Of a DNA stretch of 64,000 bases, positions 52,665-61,423 are shown one piece after another. A model generated the notes under the pieces. That model was not told the DNA's origin. It saw only the letters and a program-made list of their open reading frames with translations, and searched no databases. Source of the stretch: Psychroserpens sp. SPM9 (GTDB taxonomy: Bacteria > Bacteroidota > Bacteroidia > Flavobacteriales > Flavobacteriaceae); contig NZ_JANZNR010000006.1 of NCBI RefSeq assembly GCF_025153525.1, positions 1 through 64,000 on the forward strand, written 5' to 3'. Made by a program: the position numbers and the translations under genes. The first letter of the stretch is position 1. Each line of letters starts with the position of its first letter.

Positions 52665-53690
52665 ATGCAAAAAACATTCAGAAAATTTGCAAAAACAGCA
52701 TTAGTTCTGGTCTATCTGGTTATCATTGCTGGAGCTGTAGTGCGTATGACAGGTTCTGGTATGGGCTGTCCCGACTGGCCTAAATGCTTCGGATATTACA
52801 TTCCGCCAACCGAAAGCTCTCAGCTAGAATTTAAACCCAACCATGCTTATAAAAAAGGGATTGTAATCATCAAAGACGAAGCCTTATTGGTTGCTACAAA
52901 AGATTTTAAATCCGCAGAAAACATCAATCTCAACAACTGGGAAACTTATACAAAACATGATTATGCCACCTTTAACCCAACGCATACTTGGGTAGAATAC
53001 ATTAACAGGCTAACTGGTGCTTTATCAGGTATCCCAATACTTATTTTTACAATTATATCCTTTTGGCTTTGGCAAAAAAACAAATGGTTAACGCTATTAT
53101 CAATCGCCACAGTGATTGGTATGGGGTTTCAGGCATGGTTAGGAAAAACGGTTGTTGATTCTAATCTGGCGCCTTATAAAATTACCATTCATATGGTAAT
53201 GGCTATGGTGATTGTAGCCATGATTTTATACCTTATCTACGCATCCAAACTAAAGTTTAGTAAGCAAATTTTTGATCCTGCATTTAGAAATGTAATAATA
53301 GTAGCGCTTTTACTCTCACTGGCTCAAATTATTCTCGGCACCCAAATTCGACAGCATATTGATGAACGCATCAAAGATATTGGGTATATAAAATCCCAAT
53401 GGATGGCAGATCCAACACTTAAGTTTTACATTCATCGAAGTTTTTCGGTCTTAGTTGTTTTCATCAACGGATGGCTGTTTTTTAGAACTAGAAAACTGGG
53501 ATTAGGTTATCATAAAATCAACCTTTTAATGCTTTGTATTTTTGCTGAAATCATCTCAGGAATAGCCATGTATTACTTTGATTTCCCGTTCTTATCGCAA
53601 CCAATACATTTGGTTATCGCGCTGATAATGTTTGGAATACAGTTTTACATTTATCTCGAAAGTCGGCATAAAAAAGCAGTTCTAACTTAA
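52665..53690 (+). CDS. ctaA: Heme A synthase (COX15/CtaA family)
   Basis: 341 aa, eight predicted membrane helices. It oxidises the C8 methyl of heme O to make heme A for cytochrome oxidase. Seen: VVRMTGSGMGCPDWPKCFG near the start (conserved Cys pair), a long loop (about 45-105), then His176 (TIHMVMA), His257 (YIHRSF) and His315 (PIHLVIA). The position of the first heme-ligand His in the ExxHR motif of CtaA reads EYINR here (Asn114), so one of four ligands is not His. Length and topology are otherwise normal. Confidence 0.92.
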   Translation: MQKTFRKFAKTALVLVYLVIIAGAVVRMTGSGMGCPDWPKCFGYYIPPTESSQLEFKPNHAYKKGIVIIKDEALLVATKDFKSAENINLNNWETYTKHDYATFNPTHTWVEYINRLTGALSGIPILIFTIISFWLWQKNKWLTLLSIATVIGMGFQAWLGKTVVDSNLAPYKITIHMVMAMVIVAMILYLIYASKLKFSKQIFDPAFRNVIIVALLLSLAQIILGTQIRQHIDERIKDIGYIKSQWMADPTLKFYIHRSFSVLVVFINGWLFFRTRKLGLGYHKINLLMLCIFAEIISGIAMYYFDFPFLSQPIHLVIALIMFGIQFYIYLESRHKKAVLT

Positions 53691-53712
53691 AAGTTTATTT
53701 GTACATTAGTCG

Positions 53713-53720
53713 TATCTTTG
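53713..53720 (+). promoter_or_regulatory. -7 element of the PRiA4_ORF3-family gene
   Basis: TATCTTTG, a full TAnnTTTG match, 17 bp before the ATG at 53738. It suggests a fresh transcription start after ctaA. Confidence 0.4.
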
Positions 53721-53737
53721 CAGCTTAAATAATTACA

Positions 53738-54256
53738 ATGATTTACAGATTTAGAGTCATACTCGATAACGATACTGAAGACGATATATTTAGAGATATT
53801 GAAATTCGTGAAACCGATTCTCTCGAAGATTTGCACAATAGCATTACACAATCTTTTGGATTTGACGGACTAGAGATGGCGTCGTTCTACATAAGTAATG
53901 ATACTTGGGAACAAGGCGAAGAAATTTCTATGTTTGACGTTAGTGAAGGTCCTGATAAGGTGAGAACCATGAATGAAACTGTGCTTAACGATGTTGTACA
54001 TGAAGCGCAAACCAAGTTAATTTATGTCTATGACTTTTTGAGTATGTGGACGTTTTTTGTGGAACTTGCTGAGATTGTCGATGAAGCTGAAGGTACAGAT
54101 TACCCAAACCTTATGTTTGTTCATGGTCAAATTCCTGATAAAGCTCCAGAAAAAGCCTTTGAATCGGAAAGTTTTGATGACAATTTTAATGAGTTTGATG
54201 ATGATTTAGATATCGATGATTACGATAATCTTGATTTTGACGAAAACTGGAATTAA
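53738..54256 (+). CDS. PRiA4_ORF3 / 'IS1096 passenger TnpR' family protein
   Basis: 172 aa. The first 140 residues follow the PRiA4_ORF3-like fold (YRFRVILDNDTEDDIFRDIEI, LHNSITQSFGFDG, FYISNDTWEQGEE, FLSMWTFFVEL). The tail is strongly acidic (about 150-172; Asp/Glu/Asn-rich). The database name refers to a transposon passenger, but no mobile element is present here, and this family is a normal chromosomal gene in Bacteroidota. Function unknown. Followed by hupE/ureJ-like, 12 bp later. Confidence 0.85.
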   Translation: MIYRFRVILDNDTEDDIFRDIEIRETDSLEDLHNSITQSFGFDGLEMASFYISNDTWEQGEEISMFDVSEGPDKVRTMNETVLNDVVHEAQTKLIYVYDFLSMWTFFVELAEIVDEAEGTDYPNLMFVHGQIPDKAPEKAFESESFDDNFNEFDDDLDIDDYDNLDFDENWN

Positions 54257-54268
54257 TAGAGACGTTCA

Positions 54269-54844
54269 ATGACAGACTTTTGGTTTTATTTAGAAGAAGG
54301 GGTCAATCACATTTTAGATCCCGAAGGTCTGGATCACTTCTACTTTATCATCTCCTTTTGTTTACTGTATGCTTTTAAAGACTGGAAAAAAATTCTCGGA
54401 CTAGTTACAGCGTTCACCTTAGGCCACTGTCTCACTTTGTTTTTATCTGGTTTAGACCTCGTTGAGATTAATTCTGATTTTGTCGAACTCTTAATCCCTA
54501 TTACCATTTTATTGAGTTGTGCTAGTAATTTCTGGGTGCTCATTAGTGATAAAACATCAAAAGTACAACTCACCACCACCTATATTATTTTATTGGCTTT
54601 TGGCTTAATTCACGGACTTGGGTTTTCAAACTATATCAAAAGAATGCTATTTGATGACGAGTCTATTGTGATTCCGTTATTAGGCTTTAATGTTGGTATT
54701 GAACTGGCACAACTGCTCATCGTTGCTGGTTTTTTAAGTCTTGTATTGCTCTATATAACAGTCGTAAATACCAAAACAAAAACCTTACGACTAATCGTGA
54801 ATACTATTATTACAGTATTGGTCTTAAAAATGATGTTGGCATAA
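54269..54844 (+). CDS. HupE/UreJ family membrane protein
   Basis: 191 aa, six to seven hydrophobic helices. Conserved GLDHFYFI near the N-terminus, TLGHCLTLFLSGL in the next helix and LAFGLIHGLGFSNYI in the middle, with His residues that could bind metal. HupE/UreJ relatives are secondary nickel/cobalt carriers. No hydrogenase or urease genes are nearby, so the metal is uncertain. Confidence 0.88.
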   Translation: MTDFWFYLEEGVNHILDPEGLDHFYFIISFCLLYAFKDWKKILGLVTAFTLGHCLTLFLSGLDLVEINSDFVELLIPITILLSCASNFWVLISDKTSKVQLTTTYIILLAFGLIHGLGFSNYIKRMLFDDESIVIPLLGFNVGIELAQLLIVAGFLSLVLLYITVVNTKTKTLRLIVNTIITVLVLKMMLA

Positions 54845-54857
54845 ACCAACGTCTGTT

Positions 54858-55919
54858 TTAAGTAAAATTATTCATATTAATGCCTTGGTAATTTCGTTTG
54901 ACAAATTCTAAAGCGTTTTTAAGAATTTCTCCCATAGATGTACTTTTTCTAAATTCCATATCTAAAGTATATTGATAAATATCTTCTTTTAATATCGCTA
55001 TATATTTTTCAATAGAAATGGTGTCATTCTGCATGCAATCTAATAGTTCACCTATTCGGTCTTGGTAACTTATCATTCGACGTACAATGATAGAGCGTTC
55101 TTCAATTTTATATTGATCTACGGATTCTTTCTGAATTTTATCTCTAACCAATTCGACCATTTTAAAATTTTCTTTAAAAAACTGAGGCCTGTAAATATTT
55201 AATTTTCCTTCGTAGCATTGCTGATCAAAATCAATGGCTCTAATCTTAAATACCACATGATCAAAATCATGCGTTGGTACGATAACATAGTTATAAGAAC
55301 GCATATCGCCTAAGAGCCGAATCATACAGCGCTCATTAAACTTAATAAACTCTTTAGCAATTTGAGCTTTTTCCATGGCATTGCACTCAGGAAGCATATT
55401 TTTAATAAATTCATCACCTGGAATACCTGCAATATGTTCTTCGATTATGGTATCCTTATAGACTAAAAAATTAAGGTTATAAGGTGATAACATATGCTCC
55501 AGTTCTAAGCCGTAAATACGTGACGCATCTGCTTTTTTAACATAGAAATACGTATAGTTGTCGTTGAGTATATTTCGAACTTTAACCCGAAAAGGTTTAG
55601 AGTTTCCAAACGTACAGAAGTCAATCGCATCAATATTTAAGTATTTAAAAATAGTTTCATTCCCATCAGAAATCAAATTTGAATACACGCGTTTCAGGCT
55701 TAAATCGATTTCTTCCCGTTCAAATTCATTGTAATACACACGTACCCAAAGCGTATCTTCATCATTCTTATCATAAACTACAACAGCTCCTTGAAATCGC
55801 AATAAATCATCATAAAATATGGGCAGCCTAATAGTTCTATTATACTCCTGTAAATAGTTGTTGAGTTTTTCAGAAACAGGAAAAGAAGGTTTCTTCTTCG
55901 AAATTTTTAAATCATCCAT
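54858..55919 (-). CDS. Conserved protein of unknown function (kinase-like fold possible)
   Basis: 353 aa, soluble, no signal peptide. No family recognised with certainty. The middle holds IEEHIAGIPGDEFI, then MRSYNYVIVPTHDFDHVVFKIRAIDFDQQ across about 225-255; the ordering of an EH-containing loop, an N and a later DFD is reminiscent of aminoglycoside-phosphotransferase-like kinases, but this is weak. Divergently oriented to the ABC transporter genes, with which it shares the 122-bp intergenic region. Confidence 0.7.
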   Translation of the reverse strand: MDDLKISKKKPSFPVSEKLNNYLQEYNRTIRLPIFYDDLLRFQGAVVVYDKNDEDTLWVRVYYNEFEREEIDLSLKRVYSNLISDGNETIFKYLNIDAIDFCTFGNSKPFRVKVRNILNDNYTYFYVKKADASRIYGLELEHMLSPYNLNFLVYKDTIIEEHIAGIPGDEFIKNMLPECNAMEKAQIAKEFIKFNERCMIRLLGDMRSYNYVIVPTHDFDHVVFKIRAIDFDQQCYEGKLNIYRPQFFKENFKMVELVRDKIQKESVDQYKIEERSIIVRRMISYQDRIGELLDCMQNDTISIEKYIAILKEDIYQYTLDMEFRKSTSMGEILKNALEFVKRNYQGINMNNFT

Positions 55920-56041
55920 ACGGTTAAAATAAGCTCTAATTTACCATTTTCCAATTTACTTTGTAACAATAAATCATTTCTTTCGTCGTATTTGTAATCA
56001 ACCACTGCGGAAAGCTTTCCGTGGAAAAAATCAATCAAATT

Positions 56042-56944
56042 TTGGAATCAATTTTAACCATTAACAATCTCACCAAAAAATTTGGGTACCTCACTGCTGT
56101 CAAAGATTTATCCTTTACGATAAATAAAGGCAATGTTTACGGTATTTTAGGACCAAACGGAAGCGGAAAATCGACAACGCTTGGTATTGTTTTAAATGTG
56201 GTCAATAAAACCGAAGGTAACTTCCATTGGTTTGACGGTCACACTTCAACACATGATGCTCTCAAAAAAGTTGGCGCTATCATTGAACGCCCAAACTTTT
56301 ACCCTTACATGACTGCTCAGCAAAACTTAAAACTTGTATGCAGAATTAAAGGTGTCGATGAAAGTAAAATCTTAGAAAAACTGGAAGTTGTTGGACTCTT
56401 AGACCGAAAAGATCATAAATTCCGCACCTATTCTTTAGGGATGAAGCAACGTCTGGCCATTGCGTCGGCACTACTAAATGATCCTGAAATACTCATTTTA
56501 GACGAACCTACTAATGGCTTAGATCCTCAAGGTATTCATCAAATTAGGCAAATCATAAAAGACATTGCTAATACTGGAACTACGATTCTTTTAGCGTCTC
56601 ACCTACTCGATGAAGTTGAAAAAGTATGTACTCATGTGGTCGTTTTAAGAAAAGGTGAAAAACTGTATTCTGGTCGTGTTGATGAGATGATTTCTAGTCA
56701 TGGCTTTTTCGAATTAAAATCGGATAACCAGGAAGCACTCATTTCTATACTGGAAAACGATACCTCATTTGGAAGCATTAAAGTTGAAGGCGCCTTAATC
56801 ACTGCGTTTTTAAATGAACCCATGGATGCTAAAACCTTTAATAAACTAATGTTTGAAAAAGGTATTATTTTATCACATCTGGTGAAACGTAAGGAAAGTT
56901 TAGAAGAACAATTCTTACAATTAACCGATAATAAAGAGGCTTAA
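56042..56944 (+). CDS. ABC transporter ATP-binding protein
   Basis: 300 aa from TTG 56042 (MESILTINNLTKKFG, the usual start of this family); the frame also opens with GTG at 56021 but those 7 residues are not family-like. Walker A GPNGSGKST, signature SLGMKQRL, Walker B ILILDEPTNGLDP, and H-loop LLASHLLDE. DrrA/CcmA-like exporter subunit. Operates with the permease encoded 85 bp downstream. Confidence 0.93.
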   Translation: MESILTINNLTKKFGYLTAVKDLSFTINKGNVYGILGPNGSGKSTTLGIVLNVVNKTEGNFHWFDGHTSTHDALKKVGAIIERPNFYPYMTAQQNLKLVCRIKGVDESKILEKLEVVGLLDRKDHKFRTYSLGMKQRLAIASALLNDPEILILDEPTNGLDPQGIHQIRQIIKDIANTGTTILLASHLLDEVEKVCTHVVVLRKGEKLYSGRVDEMISSHGFFELKSDNQEALISILENDTSFGSIKVEGALITAFLNEPMDAKTFNKLMFEKGIILSHLVKRKESLEEQFLQLTDNKEA

Positions 56945-57029
56945 AATCATCAATTTACCCTGAAGCAAATCAAAGGGTCAAAAAACAACTAAAGCTTTGG
57001 GCTTTAGGTCATCAAAAAAATCAACCACC

Positions 57030-57854
57030 ATGTTAAGATTATTACAACTAGAACTTCAAAAATTACTCCTAAATAAGTCGAGTAAGGTTCTTATTTTCAT
57101 ATCCTTTATTTTACCGTTTTTCGTACTTATTCTATCGTCGTTAAGAATCAATTTTTTCAATTGGTTTACCTTAGAACTAGGACATTATGGTTTATTTAAT
57201 TTTCCTGTAGTTTGGCATATTGTAACCTTTTTTGCCGCACAGTTTAAATTCTTTTTTGCCATCGTCGTAGTGAGTATGATTGGTAACGAATACAGCAACA
57301 AAACCATTAAACAAAACCTTATTGATGGCTTGAGTAAAAAGGAATTTATTTTATCTAAATTCTATACCATTATCTTTTTCTCAGCTATTGCAACTCTTTT
57401 AATATTTATCATTACACTATGTATAGGTTTGTATTATTCTAGTATTAGTGAAGTGAGCTTGATTTTTAGAGATATTGAATTCTTACTTGCCTATTTCATT
57501 AAACTTGTTGGATTCTTTAGTCTGTGCTTATTTTTAGGGATGCTTGTTAAACGTTCTGCTTTTGCCTTGGCATTTCTATTTGTACTTTTCATTTTAGAAT
57601 GGATTATCTTCGGAATTATAAACTGGCAAGTCAATAGCGACGTGGCATGGAGCATTCATAATTTTATGCCCTTACAGTCGATGTGGAATCTTATCGATCA
57701 ACCTTTCCAAAGGATTGCCATTTCGAAAGCACCTAACGGACAAAACTTTTTATACGATTTTGCAGTGCATTGGTATGAAATCGTTATCGTTTTAGCTTGG
57801 ACAGCGGTATTTATCTTTTTATCGTATAGATTATTAAAAAAGCGAGATTTGTAA
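57030..57854 (+). CDS. ABC transporter permease, ABC-2 type
   Basis: 274 aa from the ATG at 57030 (MLRLLQLELQKLLLN); an upstream in-frame TTG at 56997 is unlikely. Six hydrophobic helices: FISFILPFFVLILSSL at the start, a conserved IGNEYSNKTIKQNLIDGLSK cytosolic motif and a final helix before LLKKRDL. Partner of the ATPase upstream. Substrate unknown. In the 57855-57983 gap I see only a long-range inverted repeat (AGTCGCT 57870-57876 and AGCGACT 57957-57963). Confidence 0.9.
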   Translation: MLRLLQLELQKLLLNKSSKVLIFISFILPFFVLILSSLRINFFNWFTLELGHYGLFNFPVVWHIVTFFAAQFKFFFAIVVVSMIGNEYSNKTIKQNLIDGLSKKEFILSKFYTIIFFSAIATLLIFIITLCIGLYYSSISEVSLIFRDIEFLLAYFIKLVGFFSLCLFLGMLVKRSAFALAFLFVLFILEWIIFGIINWQVNSDVAWSIHNFMPLQSMWNLIDQPFQRIAISKAPNGQNFLYDFAVHWYEIVIVLAWTAVFIFLSYRLLKKRDL

Positions 57855-57983
57855 TATCTTTATTGGCTTAGTCGCTAAATCGTATAACACTTTTAATGAT
57901 TAATTTCTGAAAAGAAAAAAGTAGGAGATTTAGTTTTAATGTTGTTCTATTGATAAAGCGACTCAGCTAATTGCAAATATTAC

Positions 57984-60900
57984 ATGAAAAAGAAATCCGT
58001 TTTAATTTTTATAACGCTATTTTCTGTTGCCCTCACTTTTGCACAACAAGAAGCCTCTTTCTGGTATTTTGGTCAAAACGCAGGACTACAATTTGACGCT
58101 GGTTCTGGAACTGTTTCAGCAATAACCAATGGCCAGTTAAACACACTCGAAGGTTGTACCTCTATTTCAGACACCAGTGGAAACTTACTATTTTATTCTG
58201 ATGGACGTACCATCTGGAATGCCAATCACATTGCTATGGCTAATGCCAGCGAAGCACTTGGTACTGGTTTAAAAGGCGACGACTCGAGTACCTCATCGGG
58301 TTTAATTGTTCCGAAACCACAAGACCCAAACTTATACTATATTTTTACTGTTGATGAACCACATCATTTTAATTCGGCAGGTTTTCCAACGGAAACCGAT
58401 GGCGATGGGATTAACGATGGTTTGCAATATTCTTTAGTAGACATCACGCTTGATGGTGGTTTAGGTGATGTTGTTGATACTGAAAAAAACGTCCCTTTAG
58501 TTACCTATGACATTACAAATCCTAATGAAGTAGATTATAAATGTTCTGAAAAAATCACTGCTGTAAAAGCTGATGATTGTTCTTCATTTTGGGTAATCAC
58601 ACATTTTATTGATGCGTTTTATGCCTTTAAAGTTGACATTAACGGCGTGAATACAACTCCGGTTATTTCTACAGTAGGCCCAGAAGTTCCCGTTTCGGGA
58701 TACCGCCGGAATTCGCTAGGTTACATCAAAGCGTCACCTGATGGCACAAAATTGGCTGTAGCACATTTCGGATTTGCAACAACAACAGCTGGAGATGCTC
58801 CTGGCGGTGTATATTTATTTGATTTTGATAACGATACAGGCGTGGTCTCTAATTCGTTAGAACTTTACGGTCCGCAAAATGGCGACAGTCCGTATGGTGT
58901 CGAATTTTCAGCTGAAAACAGAAAAATTTATGCTACGGTTGGTCAAGGGATTCAAGGTAATGGTGCGAGTAGTATTTTTCAGTGGGATTTGGAAAGCACT
59001 AATATTCCGGCTTCAATTCAACTGATACATCAATCAAGTTCCTTAAGTGCAGGCGCTTTACAATTAGGATTAGACAAGCGTATTTACAGAGCTCAGGTTA
59101 GCTTTGCTAATTTTACAACTACCGGAGATTATATCGGTATTATTAATAATCCTGAAGCGACGGGTAGCGCTACCAATTATGACGAAACCGGAATTTTACT
59201 CGATGTCAATGGTGGATTTCAAAATTTAAGCCGCATTGGTTTACCGCCATTTATACAGTCTTTATTCAACTCACAAATTGATATTATTCAAAACGGAATA
59301 AGCACAACAGAACTCAAATTATGTACTGGTGATAGTTACACTTTAATTGCTGAAGACGTGCCTGGTGGTACTTATGTTTGGACTAAAGACGGGGTTGTAC
59401 TTTCTGAAACGACATTTGAATTATTTGTAGACACGCCAGGTTTTTATGAAGTTTATATCGAACCTAATAATGGAGAATGTCCAATTGAAGGGGAAGCTGT
59501 AGTGGGCGTTTTTGATATTCCAACGGCCACACAACCTCAAGATTTAGTGGCTTGTAATACTGTAAATCTAGCCAATTTTGATTTGAGCACTCAAGACACA
59601 GCTATTCTGGATGGCCAAGATCCTAGCTTGTATTCTGTTCATTATTTTACAACTGAAGACGATGCCGATGCTAATACGAACGAAATTTTAGGTGAATTTG
59701 GTAGTACCGAAAATCCGCAAACCATTTACGCCAGAGTCCACAATATTGACAACCCCAACTGTTATGCTACGACTTCGTTTATGTTAGAGGTTTTTGTAAC
59801 ACCTAACATAGCTCTACTTAATGACCTTACCGTTTGCGATGATGGTATAGGAGGCAATAGCATGGATGGCTTCACGACCACAAACTTAGATGATTTTAAT
59901 GCTGGAATTTTAGGGACTCAAGATGACACACAGTACACCATTTCATACCATCCAACACAACAGGACGCCGATGATAATACCAATGCGCACCCAAGTGTGT
60001 ACACCAACACCACTGCAACAAATGAAGTTATTTTTGTTCGTATGGAAAATAATGACAATACCGATTGTTATACCACAGATGCCTTCACTCTAACCGTTAA
60101 TAATTCGCCCGAAGCGCATACGACAACGCTTATTCAATGTGATGAAGATGGTATTCCTGAAGGCTTTACCACTTTTGATCTCAATCAAGCTTTTGATGCT
60201 ATTACAGGAGGTTCGGCTAATAGAAGTGTTCAGTTTTATGTGTCATTGTCTGATTTAGAAAATGATGAAGATGAGCTCAATCCGGATGCTTTTGAAAATT
60301 ATTTTAATCCGCAAACGCTTCACGTTTTAGTGACAGACACACAAACGGGATGTACAAATACAACCCAGCTTATTCTGGAAGCCAGTTCAACCGCTTCAAA
60401 CAATACAACGCTGGAAGTTTGTGATGATGACGGCACTGAAGATGGCTTGTCTAATTTCAATTTAAATGATGCTTTAGATGCTATTCTTTTCGGATTACCT
60501 TCAGATTTAGACGTGACCTTTTATGAAACATACGAAGAAGCTCTTATTGAAGACAATCCGTTGAGTACAAATTACACTAATACGCATCCGTATACTCAAA
60601 CCATATATGCACGTGTTGAAACTATGAATGCTTGTTTCGGTATTAGCGAAATTCAGCTCACTGTTTTTGAATTACCAAATATTATAACGCAAGAAGAGGT
60701 TTATTACTGCCTGAATACATTTCCGCAGACCATCACATTAACTGGTGGTCTTATTGACGATATTCCAAACAACTATTATTACGACTGGTCTACCGGAGAT
60801 GATGAATTTGAAATTCAAGTTAATGAGCCCGGAACTTATACAGTTCGTGTCACCAATACCGATGGATGTTTTAAAGACCGAACGATAACCGTATTACCTT

Positions 60901-61388
60901 CAGATATTGCAACATTTACAGACATTCAAGTAACCGATGCGACCTCAAATAATAGTATTACGGTTTTTGTATCAGGCGAAGGCGTTTATGAATTTGCTTT
61001 AGATGATCCCAATGGACCTTATCAAGAAAGTAATATATTTGAACATGTAAGTTTTGGCTTTCATACGGTATATGTTCGCGACATAGAGAACGATTGCGGA
61101 ATTGTTGATGAGATAGTTTCTGTTATTGGGTTCCCCAAATTTTTCACACCTAATGGCGATACTTATAATCCGTATTGGCAAGTTAAAGGGATTTCGGCCA
61201 ATTTTCAACCGAACTCACTTATCTTAATTTTTGACCGCTTTGGAAAGTTATTAAAAGAACTAGATCCGCTAGGTCCAGGTTGGGATGGCACATTTAACGG
61301 TTACAATATGCCTGCCAGTGATTATTGGTTTGTGGTAACCTTAGAAGATGGACGTACATTTAAAGGGCATTTTGCATTAAAACGTTAA
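57984..61388 (+). CDS. T9SS type B sorting protein with beta-propeller and Ig-like repeats
   Basis: 1134 aa. A signal peptide (1-20, ending TFAQ) is followed by a WD40/PD40-like beta-propeller region (about 25-430; LLFYSDGRTIWNANH, YIKASPDGTKLAVAHFG), an Ig-like unit (YTLIAEDVPGGTYVWTKDG) and about four repeated 110-residue modules (starts such as LVACNTVNLANFDLS, LTVCDDGIGG, IQCDEDGIPEGF, LEVCDDDGTEDGLS). A final Ig-like segment precedes the gliding-motility-associated (CHU_C) type B sorting domain (FFTPNGDTYNPYWQV, then LKELDPLGPGWDGTFNG, end FALKR). Secreted or surface-exposed; type B cargo needs an SprF/PorP-like partner, which is not in this window. Confidence 0.93.
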   Translation: MKKKSVLIFITLFSVALTFAQQEASFWYFGQNAGLQFDAGSGTVSAITNGQLNTLEGCTSISDTSGNLLFYSDGRTIWNANHIAMANASEALGTGLKGDDSSTSSGLIVPKPQDPNLYYIFTVDEPHHFNSAGFPTETDGDGINDGLQYSLVDITLDGGLGDVVDTEKNVPLVTYDITNPNEVDYKCSEKITAVKADDCSSFWVITHFIDAFYAFKVDINGVNTTPVISTVGPEVPVSGYRRNSLGYIKASPDGTKLAVAHFGFATTTAGDAPGGVYLFDFDNDTGVVSNSLELYGPQNGDSPYGVEFSAENRKIYATVGQGIQGNGASSIFQWDLESTNIPASIQLIHQSSSLSAGALQLGLDKRIYRAQVSFANFTTTGDYIGIINNPEATGSATNYDETGILLDVNGGFQNLSRIGLPPFIQSLFNSQIDIIQNGISTTELKLCTGDSYTLIAEDVPGGTYVWTKDGVVLSETTFELFVDTPGFYEVYIEPNNGECPIEGEAVVGVFDIPTATQPQDLVACNTVNLANFDLSTQDTAILDGQDPSLYSVHYFTTEDDADANTNEILGEFGSTENPQTIYARVHNIDNPNCYATTSFMLEVFVTPNIALLNDLTVCDDGIGGNSMDGFTTTNLDDFNAGILGTQDDTQYTISYHPTQQDADDNTNAHPSVYTNTTATNEVIFVRMENNDNTDCYTTDAFTLTVNNSPEAHTTTLIQCDEDGIPEGFTTFDLNQAFDAITGGSANRSVQFYVSLSDLENDEDELNPDAFENYFNPQTLHVLVTDTQTGCTNTTQLILEASSTASNNTTLEVCDDDGTEDGLSNFNLNDALDAILFGLPSDLDVTFYETYEEALIEDNPLSTNYTNTHPYTQTIYARVETMNACFGISEIQLTVFELPNIITQEEVYYCLNTFPQTITLTGGLIDDIPNNYYYDWSTGDDEFEIQVNEPGTYTVRVTNTDGCFKDRTITVLPSDIATFTDIQVTDATSNNSITVFVSGEGVYEFALDDPNGPYQESNIFEHVSFGFHTVYVRDIENDCGIVDEIVSVIGFPKFFTPNGDTYNPYWQVKGISANFQPNSLILIFDRFGKLLKELDPLGPGWDGTFNGYNMPASDYWFVVTLEDGRTFKGHFALKR

Positions 61389-61423
61389 TTTTTTATACTA
61401 CAGTTAACCATTATAGAATTAGT

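Noticed and set aside
53738-54256. Possible mobile element because the family is called 'IS1096 passenger TnpR'
   Set aside because: No transposase, inverted repeats or target duplication nearby; the gene has normal neighbours, and the name is historical.
57870-57963. Long-range inverted repeat AGTCGCT/AGCGACT between the ABC permease and the type B gene
   Set aside because: Only 7 bp arms about 80 bp apart with no U run. It could be chance in AT-rich DNA.
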